In this document: positions 4,781-9,408 of the stretch, one piece after another
How positions within the stretch are numbered: the stretch's first letter is position 1
Layout: each line of letters starts with the position of its first letter
From: Candidatus Poribacteria bacterium
GTDB taxonomy: Bacteria > Poribacteria > WGA-4E > GCA-2687025
Direction of reading: 5' to 3'
Length of the DNA: 9,408 nucleotides
Assembly (NCBI GenBank): GCA_002687025.1
Contig: NYZG01000389.1
Span: 1-9,408 of the forward strand
Position numbers and translations under genes: made by a program
The notes under the pieces: model-generated
Database searches by the model: none
What the model saw: only the letters and a program-made list of their open reading frames with translations
Told to the model about the DNA's origin: nothing

Positions 4781-6754
4781 ATGCACGACGCGCGAGCGAA
4801 ACATCGCACTCTGAGACACGCCGTGCACTCCCTCGCTCTGGCGGCGGCGCTGGTCGCGGGAGCGTCTTCCGTGGGCTGCCGCGCCGACGACGCCCAAGCG
4901 CGGCCCATGCCCATCGGCCGGTGGGAGGTCACCCGTGAGACGGGCTGGCGTGGGACGTTCTACGACGTGACCTTCGTGTCCCCGACCGAGGGTTGGGCCG
5001 TAGGGAACACCGTGGGAGCCGAGACGAGCTTGATCGCCCACACGACCGATGCCGGGGCGACGTGGGAAGAGCAGGATAGCGGCGTGATCGAGCCTCTGCG
5101 TCGCGTGGCGTTCCGGGGGCCGCTGCGCGGGTGGATAATCGGCGAGTCGGGCGTGGTGCTGAAGACGGCCGACGGTGGCGCGAACTGGCGCATGGCGCCG
5201 TTGGGAACACAGGACACCTACTTCGACATGCACGTCCCCGAGGAGGGGCGCATGTGGATCGTCGGCGACTTCGCGGCGGCGTACACCTCGAAAGACGACG
5301 GCGAGACGTGGGAGCGCCGCCAGAACGGGCTCCTCCGCGCGTCCCTGAGGGCGGTGTGGTTCGTGGACGACGACACCGGCTGGGTGGCCACCTGGGACGG
5401 CCGCGTCTTCCACACCACGGACGGCGGGCTGAACTGGTCGCCGCAAGCCCTGCCCAAGAGCGCGGCCCGGGCCGAAATCACGCGCCTACACTTCACCGAC
5501 TCGCGCCATGGATTCGCCATTGGCGATCGCCGCGCGGTGCTCAGGACTTCGGATGGTGGCGAGACGTGGGAGCACGTCACGGAGGGCTCCAACGAGCGTC
5601 ATTCAGCTGCCTACGGCCAGGTGCGCGCCCCCGGTGACGAGCCGTTGCATTCGTTCATGCTCTACGACATGGCGTTCGCCGGGCGGGCCATCTGGTTGGC
5701 GGGCGATATGGGGGCCGTGCTGCATTCCCCGGACGGAGGCGCGACATGGCGCCACCAACTGGGCGGGCCGACGCGTCTGCACGGAGCACACCCGGTGTTC
5801 AGGGGTGTGGAGTTCGTGAACGACAGCGAGGGGTGGGTAGTCGGCGAGTTCGGCACGATCATGCACACCCGTGACGCTGGCGAGACGTGGCACGAGCAAT
5901 CCCCCACGGGCGCGCTGCTATCCGGCATATGCTTCGTCGGCGCGGAGCGCGGCTGGGCCGCGGGCGACCGCGGGGAGATGCTGTTAACCGTCGACGGCGG
6001 AGCGACGTGGAATGCCCAGGACAGCGCAACAATGGAGTGCTTCGGCGCGACGCATTTCCCAGATGACGCCTTCGGGTGGGCGGTAGCGGAGTTCGGCACG
6101 GTGATGCACACCAAGGATGGCGGCCTGACGTGGCAAACCCAGGAAACGCCCGTCGACGGAATGCTTCTCGACGTGCGGTTCGCCGACCGCACGACCGGAT
6201 GGGCGGCTGGCGCGGGCGGCGTGGTTATCCGCACTGTCGATGGCGGGGGCTCATGGTTGCAGGCGCCCACGCCGACGGGCCGCGACCTGTTCGCGCTCAG
6301 CTTCCCGACGTCGACAACGGGATGGGTCGTCGGCGACGGCGGAACCGTGCTTCGGACGGTGGACGCCGGCGCCTCGTGGACCCCGCAGGCCCGCGAACTT
6401 GGTGAGGTGTGGCTGCTCGGGGTGCACTTCGTCGACGACTTGACGGGATGGCTTACCGCGGCCGATGGTCGCATGTTCCACACCTCCGACGGCGGCGAAT
6501 CGTGGGCCACGCAGGATACCGGCGCGCAGGACCCGCTGTACGATGTCTTCTTCCTCGACCGTGAGAATGGCTGGGCCGTGGGCGGCAAGGGGACGATCCT
6601 ACAGACTCGCGACGGCGGCCGCAGATGGCGCACGCGACGAAGTGGCACGGCAGTGGACCTGACCGACATCACCTTCACGGGCCCGGCGTCCGGTTGGATC
6701 GCCGGTGAATGGGGGACCATCCTGCGCTATGTCGTGGCCGAGCCGGGGACATAG
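4781..6754 (+). CDS. Putative lipoprotein with 14 Ycf48-like/Asp-box beta-propeller blades
   Basis: This 657-residue protein starts with a basic N-terminus and a hydrophobic stretch (SLALAAALVAGAS), then SVGC with Cys33, a lipobox-like site (Ser at -3 is less usual); Arg follows the Cys, which by the Lol rule would favour the outer membrane. From residue ~61 to the end come 14 repeats of about 42 residues with the pattern F-x(6-9)-GWxxG-x(2)-GxxxxT-x-DGGxTW. Thirteen carry an Asp box (for example TTDGGLNW, TVDGGATW, TKDGGLTW). Blade 14 ends before its Asp box and W strand, while the N-terminal GRWEVTRETGW supplies a matching W strand, as in propeller closure. Fourteen repeats suggest two seven-bladed propellers. 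Ycf48/HCF136 assembles photosystem II, but such repeats occur widely; GH74 glycosidases also have tandem Asp-box propellers. I cannot assign a ligand or an activity. It is probably first in an operon. Confidence 0.85.
   Translation: MHDARAKHRTLRHAVHSLALAAALVAGASSVGCRADDAQARPMPIGRWEVTRETGWRGTFYDVTFVSPTEGWAVGNTVGAETSLIAHTTDAGATWEEQDSGVIEPLRRVAFRGPLRGWIIGESGVVLKTADGGANWRMAPLGTQDTYFDMHVPEEGRMWIVGDFAAAYTSKDDGETWERRQNGLLRASLRAVWFVDDDTGWVATWDGRVFHTTDGGLNWSPQALPKSAARAEITRLHFTDSRHGFAIGDRRAVLRTSDGGETWEHVTEGSNERHSAAYGQVRAPGDEPLHSFMLYDMAFAGRAIWLAGDMGAVLHSPDGGATWRHQLGGPTRLHGAHPVFRGVEFVNDSEGWVVGEFGTIMHTRDAGETWHEQSPTGALLSGICFVGAERGWAAGDRGEMLLTVDGGATWNAQDSATMECFGATHFPDDAFGWAVAEFGTVMHTKDGGLTWQTQETPVDGMLLDVRFADRTTGWAAGAGGVVIRTVDGGGSWLQAPTPTGRDLFALSFPTSTTGWVVGDGGTVLRTVDAGASWTPQARELGEVWLLGVHFVDDLTGWLTAADGRMFHTSDGGESWATQDTGAQDPLYDVFFLDRENGWAVGGKGTILQTRDGGRRWRTRRSGTAVDLTDITFTGPASGWIAGEWGTILRYVVAEPGT
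4961..6730 (+). repeat. Coding repeat array: 14 units of about 126 bp
   Basis: These are the DNA units encoding the propeller blades, read from the translated periodicity of GW(A/V/I)xG and DGGxTW motifs. Units are diverged at DNA level. Unit 5 is longer than the rest because of an extra stretch of roughly 20 residues after its Asp box (residues about 277-300, ending at PLHSF). Confidence 0.8.
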
Positions 6755-6785
6755 CCACGGAGCCCGTCATCTCTGGCACGGCAAT

Positions 6786-6790
6786 GGAGG
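6786..6790 (+). promoter_or_regulatory. Ribosome binding site of the isochorismatase-like gene
   Basis: GGAGG lies 5 nt before ATG 6796 and overlaps the in-frame ATG at 6784. It favours the 6796 start over 6784 and over the upstream in-frame ATG at 6709 that lies inside the propeller gene. Confidence 0.7.
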
Positions 6791-6795
6791 CACGC

Positions 6796-7584
6796 ATGGC
6801 GAACGACTCGGGCAGCGGCGCGCAGCCGCCACTACGCCCCCCGACCGACGGGACGATCCAGTTTCCCGCGCGCACGCGCGTCCGTCCGTTCAAGGGCGAC
6901 GACGCGTGGCGTGAGACCGTCGTCCGGCAGGAGTTCAAGACGGCGCAGACCGCGCTGCTTCTATGCGACGTGTGGGATGAGCACTGGTGCACAGGCGCCA
7001 CCGAACGTGTAAATGACATGGCGCCGCGCATGAATGAGGTGGCATCAGCTCTTCGCGGGCGGGGCCTGCAGATCATACATGCCCCCAGCGGCACGATGGA
7101 GTTCTACGCGGACACGTCCCAGCGTCTCCGCATGGCTGCGGCGCCGGAGGCCGAGCCGCCGGAGGCCCTGGACCTGTCCGATCCTCCCCTTCCGATCGAC
7201 GACTCCGACCACGGCTGCGACACCCCGGGATGCGAGCCTCATCAGGCGTGGTCGCGGCAGCATGCGGGCGTCGACATCGGGGAATACGACGGCATCTCCG
7301 ACGACGGCCGCGAGGTATACAACCTGTTCGCGCAGCTTGGGATCGTGGACCTCATCATCATGGGGGTGCACACGAACATGTGCGTCTTGGGCCGATCGTT
7401 CGCGATCCGGCAGATGACGCGATGGGGCATCCGTGTGGTGCTCGTTCGCGATCTCACCGACGCCATGTACAACCCGGCGATGCCTCCGCACGTCAGCCAT
7501 GACGAGGGCACGGAACTCGTCGTGCAACACATCGAGAAGTATTGGTGTCCCACGGTGCTGAGCAGTGATCTCCTCAACGACTGA
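6796..7584 (+). CDS. Isochorismatase-fold cysteine hydrolase, probably lacking the catalytic lysine
   Basis: This 262-residue protein has no signal peptide and should be cytoplasmic. The fold is recognised from TALLLCDVWDEHWC (52-65, catalytic Asp58), the nucleophile region IIMGVHTNMCVLGRSF (187-202, Cys196) and VVLVRDLTDAMYN (214-226). Family members hydrolyse isochorismate, nicotinamide or related amides through an Asp-Lys-Cys triad. Here there is no lysine between residue 49 and residue 247, so the triad lysine is missing or replaced. An acidic insert follows the second strand (about 116-147) with a Cys pair, GCDTPGC (140-146). The VHTNMCVLGR and RDLTDAMYNP motifs recall a subfamily I associate from memory with planctomycetes and relatives, of unknown substrate. 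It lies 41 nt after the propeller gene, and its end overlaps the next gene by 20 nt. Confidence 0.88.
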   Translation: MANDSGSGAQPPLRPPTDGTIQFPARTRVRPFKGDDAWRETVVRQEFKTAQTALLLCDVWDEHWCTGATERVNDMAPRMNEVASALRGRGLQIIHAPSGTMEFYADTSQRLRMAAAPEAEPPEALDLSDPPLPIDDSDHGCDTPGCEPHQAWSRQHAGVDIGEYDGISDDGREVYNLFAQLGIVDLIIMGVHTNMCVLGRSFAIRQMTRWGIRVVLVRDLTDAMYNPAMPPHVSHDEGTELVVQHIEKYWCPTVLSSDLLND

Positions 7585-9229
7585 ACCCCGCGCGCCGAGA
7601 GCGTGCGCGGCTATCGCGGCCCTCGTCCTGCTAATCGCGGCAGCGACCCATGCGCGGCCGATGGGCGCCGCCGCGCGGCCGACGTGGGGTCTCTTCCTGG
7701 ACGTGGGCGATCCAGCCGGGGCGGCCGCGCGCCCATCGGCCGATGCCGCGATCCGCGCCTTCGCCGGCCGTATCGAGGAATACATGGGCGTGCCGGCCGA
7801 CCGGCTCACGGTCGTCGCCGGCCAACGGCTGTCACGCGAGGAGATCCAGGGGCACATAGCCTCTCTCGGCGCGCGCCTGGCGCCGGGTGCCATGGCGATC
7901 CTGCATCTGCGGGCGTACGTCACCAAGCCGCCCACCGAGAGCGCGATGTACCTCTATCCTGGACATGCCGATCTCGCTGCACCGCCGCCAGACGATCCCC
8001 GCCCGATCCGCGACACCGAGCTGGTCGAATGGCTGAGGGCGTTTGGTCCCGACGTGTCCGTCGCGCTGTTCCTCGACGTGCGCACCGTAGACGAGTCGCT
8101 CATGGTGTACTTCGGAGCGCGCGCCACCGTCGGCGACGCCGCCGTCACGACCATCGCGCGCAGTGACAAGCTCGAGCCGATGGCGGCCACCCTTGCCCGC
8201 CTGCTGACCGATGCCGCCGACACGAACGCCGACGCGGCGTTGGGCGTGCACGAGCTCGGTGTCGCGTATCAGGCCGCTATCTACGAGACCGGAATCACGA
8301 GCGCCGACGCCATCTCCGGGTTGACGGGCGAGGCGACGTTGCTGTACCTACTCCCCTCCGCGATCATGATCAATGGCCCTCTCGGCGCCCGTGCTGTCGT
8401 GGATGGCGTGGACGTGGGCGACGTTCCTTACAGATTCGCCACAGGCGAGCTCGGGCGCCACGAGGTCGTCGTCCACAGGGCTGGCTACCGGCGTCCCGAG
8501 CCGCGGGTGCTCCAACTCACCGAGGCCGTAGGCCAATCCCGGGCCGCGAACTTCCCCCTGGAGCGCATCGCCGTCGGTGGCGAGGTGACAGCGGATCAAG
8601 GCGCCCGCGTGGGCGAGTTGCTGGTCGCCCTACTGCCCGATGCGGGCGTCGTCGCGCATCTGAACGGCCCCGGCCCGTACGAGCTCGACGTCGAGGAGTT
8701 GCGGTTGCAGCCGGGCGCGGAGTACCGCGTGATTGCCGCCACGCCCGACGAGCGCCAATTCGGCGGCGCGTCGTTCGTCTACGACGGCCACGAGGATATC
8801 GCCGTGGACATCACGCTCGAACAGCGCACACTGTGGCAGGTCGCCGGCATCTACCACGGTAAAGGCTTCGCGGAAGAGGCGTTGCGGACGGCTCTAGCCG
8901 CGCGGGCGACGGATTTGGATGTCCCCGCCGACATGGACGCCGAGTTCGTGACGGCCCTCCTCGACGCGTGGAGCGCCGAAACCGACGACGCTCGCGCCAT
9001 GATCGTCTGCGCACGGATGACCGACCGCGCGTACAGCGTCGAGCAGGGCCGCGGTTACTGGCGCTTGGCCAAGGCCGCTGCCGGCCGGAACACCGAAGAG
9101 CGCCGAATCGCCGTTGCCGGCTACAGGGCGTCGGGCGGAGACATGTTGCCGTACGCCATCGCCGGGCTGTGCTTGCTGGGCGTGTCGGGCGCGGTGGCGG
9201 CGCTTAGGCGGCGTCGCCGGCCCGCCTGA
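7565..9229 (+). CDS. Membrane-anchored pseudo-caspase (C14-like) protein with PEGA-like domain
   Basis: This 554-residue protein starts at GTG 7565, overlapping the upstream gene by 20 nt, with no clear ribosome site. The start is chosen because it yields a signal peptide (hydrophobic 13-27, cleavage near THA 28-30). Residues ~40-240 follow the caspase/metacaspase plan: GLFLDV, ADAAIRAFAGRIEEYMGVPA, PGAMAILHLRAYVT where SGHG is expected, YLYPGHAD, ALFLDVRTVDES where DACHSG is expected, then DTNADAALGVHE, an EF-hand-like loop. Catalytic His and Cys align with Ala117 and Arg173, so proteolysis is unlikely. A PEGA-like domain follows (268-310, GARAVVDGVDVGDVPYRF and HRAGY), then a beta and a helical region without recognised match. 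Residues ~527-546 form a membrane helix ending in RRRRRP, so the bulk should face the periplasm. The caspase call rests on pattern alignment by eye. Confidence 0.75.
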   Translation: MISSTTEPRAPRACAAIAALVLLIAAATHARPMGAAARPTWGLFLDVGDPAGAAARPSADAAIRAFAGRIEEYMGVPADRLTVVAGQRLSREEIQGHIASLGARLAPGAMAILHLRAYVTKPPTESAMYLYPGHADLAAPPPDDPRPIRDTELVEWLRAFGPDVSVALFLDVRTVDESLMVYFGARATVGDAAVTTIARSDKLEPMAATLARLLTDAADTNADAALGVHELGVAYQAAIYETGITSADAISGLTGEATLLYLLPSAIMINGPLGARAVVDGVDVGDVPYRFATGELGRHEVVVHRAGYRRPEPRVLQLTEAVGQSRAANFPLERIAVGGEVTADQGARVGELLVALLPDAGVVAHLNGPGPYELDVEELRLQPGAEYRVIAATPDERQFGGASFVYDGHEDIAVDITLEQRTLWQVAGIYHGKGFAEEALRTALAARATDLDVPADMDAEFVTALLDAWSAETDDARAMIVCARMTDRAYSVEQGRGYWRLAKAAAGRNTEERRIAVAGYRASGGDMLPYAIAGLCLLGVSGAVAALRRRRRPA

Positions 9230-9237
9230 CGCGGGCC
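9219..9237 (+). terminator. Stem-loop enclosing the stop codon of the pseudo-caspase gene
   Basis: GGCCCGC (9219-9225) pairs perfectly with GCGGGCC (9231-9237) around the loop CTGAC, which contains the TGA stop (9227-9229). There is no T-run downstream, so this is a weak terminator candidate or an mRNA-end stabiliser. It abuts the start of repeat copy B. Confidence 0.35.
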
Positions 9238-9392
9238 CATGCCAGGGCCATCTCATGGAGCACAGGGACGCTCAGTGTGTAGCCGCTCGCGAGCCGAAAC
9301 GAACGCCAGGGACTGTCATTCCGAGCCGAAGGCGAGGAATCTCGACCCAACAACGTCGCTGGCTTGCCCCTGACGAGGCACAGCATGGCACC
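9238..9392. repeat. Dispersed intergenic repeat, copy B
   Basis: This direct copy of 4486-4639 begins 8 bp after the pseudo-caspase stop. It keeps the GCTCGCGAGC palindrome (9285-9294) and the TGTCATTCCGAG / GAGGAATCTCG block (9314-9344). The remaining bases to 9408 show nothing recognisable. Confidence 0.85.
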
Positions 9393-9408
9393 CTCCCGCG
9401 GCCGCTCA

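Noticed and set aside
4670..5446. Minus-strand frame of 258 residues upstream of and across the propeller start
   Set aside because: It is antisense to the propeller coding sequence, has shadow-like composition rich in Arg, His and Pro, and no family motif.
5662..6720. Minus-strand frame of 352 residues rich in Pro and Ser
   Set aside because: Its apparent periodicity is the antisense shadow of the propeller repeats; high GC keeps the opposite frame open.
4961..6730. CRISPR or satellite-type tandem DNA repeat
   Set aside because: The periodicity is at protein level; units are diverged in DNA and form an uninterrupted reading frame with propeller motifs.
7045..7935. Minus-strand frame of 296 residues
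   Set aside because: It is antisense to two better-supported genes, is Arg/Ala-rich, and shows no domain.
9204..9386. Small minus-strand protein of 60 residues in repeat copy B
   Set aside because: It is the repeat read in one frame; differences from copy A change many residues, so there is no sign of selection on a protein.
4486..9392. Composite transposon flanked by insertion sequences
   Set aside because: The flanking repeats are only ~150 bp, encode no transposase and show no terminal inverted repeats or target duplication that I could find.

Overview
The window is GC-rich throughout (mid-60s percent by eye). It carries nine protein-coding genes, two copies of a dispersed intergenic repeat, and no RNA gene or CRISPR array that I can see. 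A TonB-dependent receptor and a lipoprotein-type signal peptide point to a Gram-negative, double-membraned bacterium. Gfo/Idh/MocA and MDR dehydrogenases, a Ycf48-like propeller and an isochorismatase-like protein that I recall as similar to planctomycete-type sequences suggest an uncultured environmental lineage (PVC or a neighbouring candidate phylum). That placement is inference and weak.

Layout. Minus strand, 1-1505: a Gfo/Idh/MocA oxidoreductase followed, with a 25-nt overlap, by the N-terminal part of a TonB-dependent receptor that runs off the left edge. A 192-bp divergent spacer (1506-1697) holds two adjacent strong GC hairpins. Plus strand, 1698-2324: endonuclease III (nth), complete with its iron-sulfur cluster. 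It converges on a minus-strand group 2321-4414: zinc-type dehydrogenase, rsmD (24 nt downstream) and a diiron ferritin-like protein. The stop codons of nth and the ferritin gene share the palindrome CTAG. The minus-strand group is housekeeping and metabolism: rRNA methylation, iron handling and a redox enzyme.

From 4486 to the right edge the region looks accessory. A ~150-bp repeat (copy A, 4486-4639) and a second direct copy (copy B, 9238-9392) bracket three closely packed plus-strand genes. The first is a putative lipoprotein made of 14 Asp-box/Ycf48-like blades. The second is an isochorismatase-fold cysteine hydrolase that lacks the usual catalytic lysine. The third is a secreted, membrane-anchored protein with a caspase-like domain whose catalytic His and Cys are both replaced, followed by a PEGA-like domain and a C-terminal membrane helix. 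Gene spacing (41 nt, then a 20-nt overlap) suggests one operon. By predicted location, the propeller would be an envelope lipoprotein, the hydrolase cytoplasmic, and the pseudo-caspase anchored in the inner membrane facing the periplasm. This repeat-bounded trio is the most interesting part of the window; its joint function is not known to me.
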